Assembly (NCBI RefSeq): GCF_964340395.1
Contig: NC_135562.1
Location: 2,137,501 to 2,201,500, forward strand
Source of the DNA: Glandiceps talaboti
Lineage: Eukaryota > Hemichordata > Enteropneusta > Spengelidae
Length of the DNA: 64,000 bases
Reading direction: 5' to 3'
A program made the translations under genes and the position numbers. The notes under the pieces were generated by a model. The model had not been told where the DNA came from and searched no databases. It worked only from the letters and a program-made list of their open reading frames with translations. Below are positions 15,291-28,194 of the stretch, piece after piece; position 1 is the stretch's first letter, and every line of letters begins with the position of its first letter.

Positions 15291-18038
15291 ATCAAGTACG
15301 CCAAACAATAACCTCAACTTGAGAAAGGTCAGCTTTGATAATTAATATATATACAACATACAGACTTGTGGTGAACACACCACATTTTAGTTTTATCTTC
15401 AGTAGTGGCTGGATATCATTTTTGATATGTTTTTCTACGTTGTCAGTGAAATCGTTGTCGTCTATATAGTACCTTGTCTGCGGTAGCATTACTAATAGTA
15501 GCGAAGTCACGAAAGGTCATAATGCCTAGGAAACACATATGACTAACTGATACAAAAGAATGACAAATTGACGTTCCAAAAATCTCCCATCGAGGGTTTC
15601 CATTATAATACCCAAGGCATGAACAGCTGGTTACCGTATCTGCATAAACCCTGCAAGCTGTGACTGGTTTTGATACAAAAAACAAGCTCATCTTAAACAT
15701 ACCAATGTTTCCGTCTTGAAATACATGTATAGTTGACTGTTTGAAAAGAACAGCGTTATTTCAATAACCTGCAAAGTTTCAGGTGTGTAACAATATGTTC
15801 GAACTTGCTCAGTTCAGTGTGTCCGTTCTAATTGTTTATTTTGCTTTATTTTTCATCCTTTGTCTTGAGAAAGACATTTGGTACAAGAAGGATATAATAT
15901 ACCAAATATTAAAAATCGTCTCTGAAAACTAATTTAGTAATTAAAGAACGTTCCTGTGCGATGAGATGTATTTTGTGAATGGAGATTTCACAATCAAATA
16001 TTTCCTCTTCATTTTTGTTTGTCTTGTGAACTGAACGATTGTTTATCTTAAGCTATTGTTTGGACGTCCAAACCTCTACTGTTCCCGTCGGATAAACTTT
16101 CTACAAACAGGAAAGAAAATGTTTGCATAGGATTATCGTCTGCCCCCAACTTTTCATGACATTAAATTCGTTTTCATTTGTGTTTTCTCCAAGTATTTTT
16201 TTCTCATCATAGTCGATTCATTGAATTGTACTTGCTATTTTTTCTTAATCACTTCCATAATCTACAATATTTACAGTTCCTGAACCAATCATTTACTGTC
16301 CCACCAAATAACTTTTCGGTACAAATTGTCGATCATGGCTTTTCAAGACATGTTAGCTTTATTTCAAATGCAAAAGAAAATTATTCTTATTTTTGTATTG
16401 TACCAAAGATGATCTAACAAATTGAACAGTTCACTCACCAGCCATTTTCCAGCTAAAATTCTACTTGGACAAAAGTATCGTCTGATTGTCTTCTATCATT
16501 AGTAATTTGTCATGTCATGTCATGTCATGTCATATCATGTCATGTCAGCTTACATATACATCTTATTTTCTAACATATTGGTATCCATCTTTTTAAATGA
16601 TTTAAACGAGGTATACAGAATCAGTCAAATGAAGTTTACAATTTGTTCAGTTACAGGACCAACTGTTTTGTAAAATATGGAGATTGTATTTATAATTCTA
16701 ATAAATGTACGGGTGTACTTATAGCGTTCTAGTTATATAGAATAACCTGTTTCGTTCAGTTTACTTACAAAATAATGCCACACGTTTATTCAAACAACAC
16801 TCTAATTACTGAGAAATATATGCCTGATACGAAAATCCTCGGTAACCTTACTGACATTAAAATTAAATGAAGGCAAGTTACAGTTAAAACAGACAGCGAC
16901 TACAAGTAATATAATTAACATATCCAACGATCAAAGTTTATTATTTTGCAAGTTTATGTAGTTGTTTTAATCAACCTACCTATAGACGTGTAGGACTACC
17001 ACTACAACTCTATTTCCACTATCCTAGCTGAGATTTGGATTTCTTGAATCATCGCTCATACAACGTCTACTATGATTGTAAAGTTACGCTGGTGTCGAAT
17101 AGCATTCCACCATACATCGTGATTGGTCAAATCTAAGATCACCTTGTTTGGTGGTCAAAGGTGAAATACAAAATTAGACATCTAAATGGCACAATCAGGT
17201 CAAATGATGAATCGATATGTAGGTGTTTTATGAGAGGCTACAGGGTAAACATATTCTACTCTACTCTAATTGGCCTTTCCCAAATTATCCATGGCTCTAC
17301 TTCCTGTCTGTGTGTATCTTGGGGTATACATGGTATAGGTTACTTGGTTAATCATAGAGCACTGCTGCTTTCCTCGATGTCTGAACAATACAAAAAACAC
17401 CCCTGATTTACACATCTACAGAATAACAAGGGAAAAAGCTCTTAGGAAACAGTACCATGGGGTAATAATATCCCCAATTTGAGCAAGGGCGCTGTATTCT
17501 CAATTTCCTGTTTGCAGTCTGTGATGGCCTATTTATGTTAATGTTGTGCGTATGTTACGTGTGATGGGGCATTACCTATACCAGCGTAACTGAAGAATGA
17601 TAGTTATGTAGAGGAGAGAAAATTAACAAATCAAAATGTCAGTTAGCATAGTTGAACTAGCTAAGTGTAGTAGTTATAGTCCTACATGTGTACAAATAGG
17701 ATGGGTTATGATTTACTTGGCAGCATGACTGGTATTTAGGGAATTTTCAATCAATCAAATTTCTATAGCGCCGATTTCCAGGGCAATGTTCTTTTCAGTA
17801 GCGCTAAATGGCGAAAGTAACCATAGTTTTTGGTTAGCTAAACAAAACATCATTCTTTTCAACTGCAATCGTGCTGTGTTCAGCTACAAAAGTAAAACAA
17901 TAACTTCAACGTTGATCATTAAATGTATGTGTCATGTACACTCTTCTAGCTAACACTTACTGTTAGTTGATTTGTTAATTAATACATACCAATCTATCTC
18001 GTTACTTTTAGAATTGATGGTCCTGCAAAGTTGAAATC
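15291..18038. other. gene-less interval upstream of the GPCR
   Basis: No gene recognised. It contains a (TCATG)n microsatellite near 16507-16548 and a short interspersed repeat at 17746-17830. Promoter and 5' untranslated exons of the GPCR may lie here; GTTACTTTTAG just before 18011 is a plausible acceptor for the exon carrying the start codon. Confidence 0.45.
17746..17830. repeat. interspersed repeat fragment (TATAGCGCC type), copy 1
   Basis: ATCAATCAA followed by TTTCTATAGCGCCGATTTCC, a central CAATGTTC and AGTAGCGCTA. A similar order (ATCAATCA, TTTATAAAGCACCAGTTTCC, CAATGTAGAG, AGGTGCTGTACA) occurs at 50605-50685, so this looks like a dispersed family. Confidence 0.45.
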
Positions 18039-18754
18039 ATGATGTTTTCAGATCCCGGATCTCCAACTCCGATCAACCTATCTGGTCATTCCTGGGGGAA
18101 TATCTATACCTCAGAAGTTCCAACTGTTGGTGAGTTACGATAATAGAATTGCTTAAAAGGGAACAAAGGCGAGACTAACTTTATCGTAGTTGCATTTCTA
18201 TATGCTTCAATCCTGAACTTGACCAATCCAGAATCTCGTTACAAAAATGGGAAAACCTAGCCTGAAACTAGGCCTTCTGTATATTTGGACGGGGTAGGCG
18301 TATTACACTATATACTATTTTAACCAAAACTTTGAAGGGTTTATTTCCTTCGGATAAATAGTCATGTACGCCACGTGAATACCCCCCCCCCAACCCCATC
18401 CCCAACCCCCACCCCACCCCCGTGTAGGTAAGGTTATAACGAAGTACGGATATAACGAGCTGAATTCTCTAATCCCAAGCTATACGTACTAACGAGGTTT
18501 GTCTGTATAAACATTGTGCATCTAATAAATATTCATGCCTGCTAAGACCAATGGCACAAAGGTGCCCCAATGAAAGAATAGTAGCGGTGTTAGTGTCTTG
18601 GCAATGTATTTAAATATATGTGCCCTGAAATCATGAAATAAATCTACAGAACTCAAAGTTTATAAAAATACGTGCATTTCATGGCATGGTGTTTCCCCTT
18701 CAACTAACACTGTATAACGCTTCGTTAGATTTAGTAGTATAGTTTATATTGTAC

Positions 18755-18839
<85 letters not shown>

Positions 18840-21080
18840 GTACGAAAAAAACAACACACATACACATACACACACAACCAACCAACCATAACATTACCTG
18901 TGGTTAGAGCCTAGCTTTGTATAGAAGTTAGTACAGTTTTCATTTTTAAAAGGTCTGTTGATGCTACGTAAAACGTGTCTTTTTCTTTCTTTTTTGTAGC
19001 AATGACAGAAATACCAACCAGCTATCCTCAACTGAACAGTACTGGTCCCGTATATCTCCTAGAAAAGCCGATAATTCGAAATATTTTGATCATTTGTTTC
19101 ACAACTGTCTTTGTGCCTTGTGTGTTGGGAAATATTCTGGTAATTTACGTCGTTGCCGCAAATCGCTCTATGCGAACTATTACTAATTTCTTTCTCGCTA
19201 ATCTCGCTGTGGGTGATTTGTTGGTCGGAATTTGTTGCATAATCCCTGAACTTATTTATTGGGTCAGCCCGTCGTGGTTCCTTGGCGAAGCAATTTGCAA
19301 AATCTACTATTTTATGAGAGGAACAACAACTGTGGTGTCCATCAGTTTACTGACTCTTATATCAGTGGAAAGATACATCGCCATTATACTGCCAATGCAC
19401 AGTCGGAGTATTCTTACCTTAATGCGCATGCGTATTGCAATAGTTATGGTATGGACTGTTGGAATCGCCTACAATTCTCCGAATTTGCATGTATATCACA
19501 TTGTAGGCATTCTCAACGAAGAGAAAAATGAAACAGATTTGTACTGTACATCTAAATTTGAGATGCACGGTTCCATGCGTATATATTCTATCGTATCGAT
19601 GTGTTTGTGGTACTTCGCTCCGTTACTGATAATGCTTGTGGTGTATTCGCTCATTGCCAGAAGGCTTTGGATAAGTAGCGGGAAAGGCCACATGGCACTG
19701 AGTGAGACATCCAACCTAAGAAATAAAAACAAGAAGAAAAAAGTGACGGTAAATCAACCAGAGAAGGAACGTATGCTTGGACCAAAAAATATACAATGTC
19801 CGAAAGTCGTGTGCAAGCCCGTCATTGCTCGTGTTAAAACGCAACGCGACACAAGTGACGTTTCGGCAAGTGACGTATCTTCTGTGACGTCAGAGGAGGA
19901 TAATAAAGGGGAGACATCGGCTGTGCAAAAAAATATCCGTAAAGTCACTGTACGTACACCGGATATGAAAAAGGACGATAATGACAGATCGCTAGGTACT
20001 GTCTGCGAACAACAAGTTGGGAAAAGTTCCGATGTTAGCAAGACGAAAGCTGGAAAAGTATTAATTTTTGAACAGTCAATATCTGATACAGGTAGAGAAA
20101 CAAAGTCGCCGCAGACGGATACATTACATGGCGCCAAATCAGTGAATACACTGAATACCGAAAACTGCTTTCTAGATGTTCCCGGAAATATACACCGGAA
20201 ATCCAAGTCTACAAGCCACATCAATGAAAATGGAACTTGTCACTCATTATCTTTGGCAGAAGAAGAACGCTCTAATAAGACAAGCAAGGACAAATTTCTG
20301 AACTGCAATAAAAGTACGACTAGTAATCATAAACTCTATCAAATGTTGCCATTGAAGGATTCACACGAACTCGAAAGTGAAACAAAAAATGAAGGAAAGG
20401 AATCTGATGAGCCTGTGTGGGTGCCTAGAGTTAGAATCGAGGAAAATGTTGACAGACAATGCCAAATTTTAGACACATGCGCACAGCTACAAAGTGATGA
20501 TAACAAAATGGACGCCAAAGATAAGAACACTTCAACGAAAAGACCAAAGTACAAACGACATCTGAGGTTCTTTGCACGACGGTTCAATGCTAATAAAGGA
20601 CCAATCTCAATTAAAGTAGAGACGCGAAGAAAGAGGTTTTCAACGTGTTCAACGTCGTCCAAGGATTCGGTTAATATTCGTGGTGTTCAAACTACCAGAG
20701 CTCAACAGAACTTAAAACGAACAAAGAGTGTAAATGAACGGGTACTGAAAGCGAGGAAGAAAGTTATCCGACTTTTAGTTGCTGTTGTTGGATCTTTTGC
20801 TCTTTGTCTACTGCCTTTCCAAATCTTGACATTGCTGAACTTTTTTAAAATCTCTACGGCAGGTACTATGTTCGGCCAACTATACATGCCAATCGCCGCT
20901 ATTTGTTACTTTTCGAACAGCGCCCTCAATCCACTGCTGTACGCATTCCTTTCAGATAATTTCCGTATGAAGATGAAAAATGCGTTAATGTGTCGAAATC
21001 AACGAAATATTGCATCAAGGAGAAATTTAAACCGACCAAAATGGCAGAAAGTCGAACAACTGCAACGTTCGGATGTTTAA
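18039..21080 (+). CDS. class A (rhodopsin-type) G-protein-coupled receptor, probably peptide-type
   Basis: Proposed coding exons are 18039-18129 and 19000-21080, giving 723 residues. The donor G|GTGAGT and acceptor TTTTTTGTAG|CA keep the frame (phase 1), and an in-frame TGA lies at 18015. Seven membrane segments are visible: TM1 about 59-83 (GN), TM2 94-119 (NLAVGD), TM3 with Cys130 and ERY at 154-156, TM4 174-191, Cys213 in loop 2, TM5 225-248, TM6 619-643 and TM7 with NPLLY at 674-678. N-glycosylation sites are at N13, N43 and N207. The third intracellular loop is about 360 residues, hydrophilic and rich in Ser, Thr and Lys, so a likely phosphorylation and partner-binding region. TM6 reads FALCLLP, where most relatives have CWxP, so the toggle tryptophan is leucine. 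The receptor would signal at the plasma membrane through G proteins. The ligand is unknown; neuropeptide-type is a guess from overall pattern. Class is secure; exon 1 is good but unproven. Confidence 0.88.
18757..18836. repeat. (GACA)n/(CA)n microsatellite in GPCR intron
   Basis: About eleven GACA units pass directly into CA repeats, within the intron between the two proposed GPCR coding exons. Confidence 0.95.
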
Positions 21081-21274
21081 CTTTTGAGAGTACGTGTAAG
21101 ACCAAAATATGACTATGTCTGTCTAACGTTCATTGTCGTAGTGAATATCAGCAAACCAATTTTTCGACAGTTTTGTAAGCCAGGATGTGGAATGTCAGTT
21201 TGTCTAGCATTAGTACAAGAAATGGAGTGACAAATGTTATATAGGCTTATGTTTTCCCTTTCTTCTGAACAATA

Positions 21275-21285
21275 CCCCCCCCCCA

Positions 21286-21329
<44 letters not shown>
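21275..21329. repeat. poly-C and (CA)n microsatellite
   Basis: A short C run followed by about 20 CA units, 0.2 kb beyond the GPCR stop codon and probably in its 3' untranslated region. Confidence 0.9.
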
Positions 21330-21332
<3 letters not shown>

Positions 21333-22062
21333 CAGTTTTCCGTTAATGTGAGGCTGTCACTCTCGTTGTTACATTGTACATTTTCATCATATTCACAAAA
21401 TCATTACAAATTTTGCAGTATCACCACTAGAGGGTGCCCGACTTCACAATCTAATTGTTTCGATAACGCTCGTGCGAAGACATATAATAGTGCAAATAAC
21501 AAACCTAACATTTTTCCACTTTACAAAGTTCAGTTTGACAGATAATTTATGACCTTAAAAACATTTTGATTATGTTGTGTCATAGTTGAAATGTAGAATG
21601 TTCTGTAAGATGACAAGGGTAGATAGAACGTATATAAAACTGTAACTGTTTTCATATGTACTTTTGTACGCATAGTTTTGTTGGTTTGCCTATCGACAGA
21701 AAGTTAAGGGAAAATATGTAGATTCGACGGAGTTTTGATTTGCAGCAATTAAAGTAAGTCCTTTAAATGAGCAATGACAAATGGAGACGTTCGTTTTTCA
21801 GAAAATATACAAATAAATCTAAAGTAAAAGTTAAGCACACCTTTTCACACATCGAATTCGAGAGAGCCAGTTTCAATCAATTTCCTCTGAAACATAAAAT
21901 AAATGTGAGATGGACGCTGTCAACTCACTTTTCAGGAGGCAGAGTCTAAAATTCACATTTATGGAAAGGCTGTTAAAAATTTGACAACAAGCCAAAATAA
22001 TGTGTCGAAATTCTACGTAGACTGACTAGTCGTCGTTTGCGCTATTGGACCCCCTACAACAA

Positions 22063-22157
22063 CACTCACTCACTTACTCACTCACTCACTCACTCACTCA
22101 CTCACTCACTCACTCACTCACTCATCACATACATACGCACACACGCACTCACTCACG

Positions 22158-22207
<50 letters not shown>
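22063..22207. repeat. (ACTC)n then (AC)n microsatellite
   Basis: About fifteen ACTC units, a short mixed section with GCAC, then about 20 AC units. Confidence 0.95.
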
Positions 22208-22210
<3 letters not shown>

Positions 22211-23439
22211 GTGTATATGATTGGGCGATTACAACAGCACACACGACGTATAGCCGGTCTTGCAAAAGTTAAGTATTTATATTAGATATATGTTTGTTCT
22301 TTAAATTTCTCTCTTTTTTGAGACATGCAAATATCCAAGTTCAGTCGTGCAAGAATCACACAGTGGTATAGCTTCTGTATTTTTGATGAAAATGAATTTC
22401 ATGAGAAGTTTTATAGTGCTGCATAATTGCTATATAAAATTGGAGAGAATCTCACTTCGTGCTTTCATCCAAGCCATTCAATTTGAAAGTTCAGTCATTG
22501 AATATCTACCTTCGTAGCAAAATGGTGTACTTACACAAGTACACTTTAATGGGTACCAAAGGTGAGACTGGCAGCATTTCATGAAACTTAGGAACCCAGG
22601 ATTTAAAGTCATTTTCACCAGCACTGTACCGTACAACCTCTCTGAAATAGTGTTACAGAAATTAGTATGTCTGGCTTAAAAGGTTCTCTGTACACTGGTG
22701 TTTGACATTCTGGGAAACACTGTAAGGAGTTCCTACCCTTGACCATACAATGTTGTGGTTTTTAAAGGAAATTACGTGTTCCTCATTTTATTAGTTTCAT
22801 AAAATGTCTGTACAGAAGGTTTCTTCTAAACCAGGTTTGCCAATTCCCATACCTCTATTGTTGAGAGACTAAATGCGATAAGAATTTGATGGGAATGACT
22901 TTTCTAGGTGTCTAAGCATAAGAAATGCAGCTAAAACCAGCCTTGCCTTTTTCTCCTTTATCACTATATCATGTGAAAAAAAAATCTCTGACATCTTGCC
23001 TGGTTTCTTAGCAACTCTGATATATAACTTAATGTATTCATACGCAGCAACACACAACACAAAAAAACACGACAAATACAGATAAAAATACGAAAAAAAA
23101 ATATTTGTAAACGCACTCACCTCAATGTCGTTACGGTACCACAATGCAAAGTGAACTATGTTCTCTTTCTTTTTTGTAAGAAAATTTAGCACAAAATCTT
23201 GTAAACTGCAAATACTACACTGTAAACACATAAATGTTTAGTTTAGTGTAGCCTAATTATTGTGACCAAAATAAAGGTTGATAACGCCAATAATATCAAT
23301 TTTAAATTTCCAAACTTATAAAAAAAAATTCAGCAGCAAGTGTTTTGGCTGTTCACAAGAAAAGATACAAAAAAATATGTCAACTGTCGATTTGTTGTTT
23401 TCAATGAGGCATTTTAACTTTGGACTGTTACAGTCTATT

Positions 23440-23890
23440 ATTTCAGCATTATCTTAGTTATACAGTCTATTATTTCAGCATTATAATAGTTATACAGAAT
23501 ATCATTTCAGCATTATGTTAGTTATACAAAATATTATTTCACCATTATCTTAGTTATACAGTACATTATTTCAGCATTATCTCTGCTATACAGTATATTA
23601 CTTTAGCATTATCTTAATTATACAGTATATTATTTCAGCATTATCTTAGTTATACAGTATATTATTTCAGCATTATCTTAGTTATACAGCAGCATTATCT
23701 TAGTTATACCGCATTATCGGAGTTATACAGTATATTATTTCAGCATTATCTCAGTTATAGTTTATTACTTCAGCATTATCTTAGTTATACAGTACATTAT
23801 TTCAGCATTATCTCAGTTTCAATTATACATTATATTATTTCAGCATTATCTTAGTTATACATTATATTATTTCAGCATTATCTTAGTTAA
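23440..23890. repeat. AT-rich minisatellite, ~32-bp unit, about 13 copies
   Basis: Tandem copies of a unit containing TTATTTCAGCATTATCTTAG and then TTATACAGTATA. Units vary in length through small deletions (for example around 23690-23720), so the array is old or slippage-prone. Confidence 0.9.
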
Positions 23891-26800
23891 ATATTGTATA
23901 TACATAAATTTATAAGTGCCATTCCTTGTCAAGGCTGTTAAAGTTATTTACGAAAGAAGTATTACTATTTACTATATATAGTAAGATTTTTTTGTTCTTC
24001 TTTATACACTTACTACTAGTATATTGCATTAGTTGTAGTACCAACATCCGGGACAGTGACGTTTATTGTCTTGGATGGGAATCGTCATTAACCGCATAAT
24101 GTCATGGTTCCTAATATCAGTGCGCGTGCGCAATTATCTCCCACGCGACTATCAAGTATTGAGAACATTGCATATCTGCCATTTAACCACAAAAAAGATA
24201 TACTTGTAATAAATGGTGATATAAAATGGCGTTCACAGTGACTAGGCAGTCAGGCAGACTCATTTTACAGTCCTACAATAGATATCTTTTCCTTAGACAC
24301 GAGGGCAGATAACCTATTTCATTGGAGGTGATGCAGGTCTGTGTATATTATCAATAATAAAAACAGTGTAGTCGCCAAAATACAGTTAGAAACCTGTCAA
24401 CATTTCAAAATTCAACATTATAGTTAGTATTCTTTATTTCTAAGTTGTTATGAATTCCACGAATTCAGTTACACATTTATAGTTGTGCCTGTCAAGATTA
24501 TTCACACCATATTGTACTGTTTTAGATATCACGGCAAGCGATTTTGTCCAATGGCAAATCAATTTACAAACTGTTATTAATCTCTTTATCCTTTGAGAAT
24601 AACATGTACATTTTTAACTTTGTGTAACATGTTAAAAGGCGAAAACAATGTGCTGTATTTGGCACGGATATTCACAACACAAACTTCATACATCATACAT
24701 CAGCACAAATCACGTCGACACTTTTTACAATTGTATTGAAGTGTGTGTGATAAAGAGATGTTTATATATATTTGCCAAAGCATTTGCTATGTAGATTCTA
24801 CAAAAGCAACTTCATCAACATTTATACTTTTAGAACTTAATATCTTATAAATAGTACAGTACATTGCAGGCTACTGTTAAGTGTGTCTGTTTGATACAAC
24901 CATGCAGAAACCAATACAATTCATTTCTGTTTATTATGTTTATACAAAGCAAATTTGACCAATAACAGCCATGTCAGGCAGATTACATATTACGAGAGAA
25001 CCTGAATGGCTAATCAAATGATTACACTGCAGCTAAACATGGTAAATTAAAACCAAAATAAACACAGCTATTTTACATGCTACACTTAGTTTCAGATGGT
25101 CAGAGTAACAAAAACTAAATGAAATGAACTAAAGTGCCACCATGTAGACATCAAAACATTGGCACCCGTGTGTCTGTGCCATCTAGTTGCAGTAGGTCGA
25201 ATGATTTATTACATTCAGATTAAATGTAGCAAGACCTTTTAATCTGCCTATCGTATAGTGTAGCATTTACAGCATCTATCAAACACACAGTCAGTGAACA
25301 TTAACCTGCGATGCGCTGTAAAAGATTTTGATAATAGGTACAAATACGAATTGTAATACACTACTAATGGGTGGACAGGAAGTGATGTCATTGTGGGTTT
25401 TGGGGGCATTTTACGGTTGCCCTATTATTTCATTTCAATAGCTGTGTTATGTACCATATGTATCTGCTAGTAGGCATAGCGTTAGTATACGTTGTAAATT
25501 GGACATGGCTGCCATCCCAAATGACCCATTCCGGTTGCTTGAGCAGACAAGAAGTGTGTCCGTCGTATGATTTATCGCACTAACAAAACAAAATATGGTT
25601 CAAATGGGAACCAAGAATTTTCCAAACCAGGAACAACTGGAAATAAAATTTGCACGCAAGTCCAATTAATAATTTTTCGATTGCATTGTATCTGTGGTTA
25701 TTGTCAACACCAATATCACACAGTGGTAAATATTTTCTGCAAGAGTATTTAAGTCGCAAAGGATGTAAAACATTTCACTGTCAACGATGTCCATCAATTC
25801 GTAGTCTGTTATCAACCACGATAGAATTTAGATAACATTAAAAGCAAACATTGTAGTCCTACAAAATCGCATAAGTTTTATCCAGAAATGTTTTGTTGTA
25901 AAAGTGTTGGTACTCGGTAAATGTTGACATGTATTTCCTACAGCATATTGGTTAGACACTGCATAATGATTATTTGGGTCAAGTGAACAATCCTTATTCG
26001 GATTTATAAGTGGTGTTCGATAAATGATAATGTCATAAATCTCCGGTAGTAACATGTGTACGTGGTGGAATGGGGTTCTGGTAGTGAAGAGCGAAACGAA
26101 ATGACATATTCTCCGGTAGAAGTATTTGAGTACAACTGTACAGATATAATAAGTATTTGCCACTAAACACTAACAACATACTAATAAAGGTAGATAAGGG
26201 ACAAAGGGAATGACACTTTGGGGTGAAATATTGAAATAATATAAAAAAAACTACCAAATCACCCAGTGGTTTGGCACGTTTTTATACTAATGGTTTTCGA
26301 CTAACTGGTGAAATGCCCAGAGTGTAGTCTCCTCTAGACCAGTATATGCCTGACACCATAAAAGGTAACGGCCAAACGAAATCCACAGTACAACAAGTAT
26401 ACTGTATACGTAATAACATTATCAGTGTAGGGAAATTAATAGTGCATAGTTTCGACTCCAACATAACAATTTTAGCAAGCACTGTGAGCGTTATTTCACA
26501 AAATAAGCCATCGCTTACTTGAAATAACGGCACCCGGAATTGACGTCACCAAGAAGTGTGCCTTGATCAACCATTTCTGTCCACTGAAAATATTTTCCTA
26601 TTGAGATAAACGGTATGAGCAAATGACATGCCGTTCACCTTTGCTTGTAGCTTGACATTTTGACATCCTGGCGATGCCATGTGCACATTACACATATAGC
26701 ACAAGTCACTGTTAGCTAGTTTAGTGCTTAATTATACGATGAAGAAATATATGTGCATGCTCATATTGTAATTACGTATTATCTGTATCTGCATTATAAC

Positions 26801-26934
26801 GTATATAATAAATAAGTTTCAACGACTCCTGTGTGCGGTGTTTATGTTAAACATTACATTTGTAAATTTTGAACAAAGAAATTGCAACTGTTTTGATGAT
26901 ATATATGTATAGGAAATCCAACGAGTTGGATTTT

Positions 26935-27075
26935 TGACTTACACCACGAAAAAGGAATTAAAATATGGCTTTACTTTAGAGATTCTGTGAAATTTCTCAC
27001 AGAGTCTTTTACCACGAAAAGGGAATTCAAATATGATTTTACTTTAGAGATTCTGTGAAATTTCTCACAGAGTCG
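26935..27075. repeat. two tandem copies of a ~67-bp hairpin-bearing unit
   Basis: The unit begins ACCACGAAAA and ends with GATTCTGTGAAATTTCTCAC then AGAGTC, a near-palindromic segment. Two copies are about 90% alike. A separate palindrome, AATCCAACGAGTTGGATT, lies just upstream at 26916-26933. Confidence 0.8.
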
Positions 27076-28107
27076 ATAAAGTTACTTATCTACATATGAA
27101 TGAGTGGTGGTGAGAGGAATACAATGATGGACGTACAGCTGTGTCTTGAATGACGTGTCCATCTCTGATTGGTCGCTTACCGATAACATAGAGATGGTGT
27201 ATTTTAATTAGGTGTACGTAATTAGTTAACAGTTGTAACCCAGGTGGACATTGTATAACATTGTTCATGTATTTATTTAGTTGTCTTTCACTTAGTCAAC
27301 ACTGAATGAGAGTCATTCTTGCCGAGTCTAGAGTCAGGATGGATGGATGTATTTCCTGACATTTACGATTATATGATAGAGATGTGGAACGATTCTGTTC
27401 TGCATGAATTGGCGTCTAGTTTCCACTTTGAAGACAGAGCAGGCTTAAAACTAACTAACTAAGCAACCAACTAACCTAGCACGTTTCCAGAACCTGTAAG
27501 TAGCGAACAGTTAGAAACAATTTAGAAGTCCTGAGTACCACAAACACACGCAAATCAACCGACTGAGTTTCTCCGTAAAAACATGCGACAGTATACAGTG
27601 ACAAAGCAAATCCAAGATGTGTGGTAAAGCTGGTGGAAACTTATCCCTATTTGGAATGTATTCCGAAAAGTGGCCCATTCTATCGACGTCCTTTACCAAA
27701 CAAGAAACTTTTTATCGCAGAAGGTTGGTATCAATACACATTGTCTCAATATTCCAAGAACATGTGTGCATTGGCTGTTATTGATGGCTATCACACTGGA
27801 CATTCTGGCAAATTTAGTGTTCTATGATTTAAATTTCGCGCCAATTTTCAGCCCTTCAAACCCAATAATCATGTCGTCAAATATCTTTGTCGTCAGTGTT
27901 GTCAAAATTACAACAGTCTTTATCTTCCTGATTCTCGCTTGTTTATTAAGCTCGTCAGTACCAAGCATTTTCCCTTCACAATTATTATTATTTGGAAGAA
28001 AATTCCCTTTTTCTTGGATTCTTGTCCCAAATTATGCTGCAAAGTGATTACACTTACTTAAGAAATTCATAGAATTAGAGTCTCTGTATTGTTTTACATA
28101 GGTCTGA

Positions 28108-28194
28108 CATCGTCGTAAACCACATCCTCTTTTACGGCACCGTCCAAAACGCACCATGTCGCGGAAGAAATAACAGCTCTGGTTTGCGAGAATG
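28108..28194 (-). mobile_element. short MITE-like element, copy 2
   Basis: Inverted copy of the block at 2028-2119, with the same abrupt boundaries and the same imperfect terminal inverted repeats. Confidence 0.5.

Noticed and set aside
18975-19001. GPCR start within the CT-rich stretch before 19002
   Set aside because: That stretch is a polypyrimidine tract ending in TAG, a clear splice acceptor, so it is intronic.
19496-20662. Minus-strand frames of 78-156 codons under the GPCR
   Set aside because: Antisense shadows of the long GPCR exon, without domains.
22869-23231. 120-codon minus-strand frame
   Set aside because: Hydrophobic and Lys-rich, from AT-rich DNA; no domain recognised.
23440-23890. 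Possible CRISPR-like array
   Set aside because: Units are contiguous tandem repeats without unique spacers, in a eukaryotic genome with no cas-like genes. The 60-bp and 65-bp arrays fail for the same reason.
27670-28047. 125-codon hydrophobic frame
   Set aside because: AT-rich sequence gives hydrophobic residues by chance; no family pattern and no splice support.
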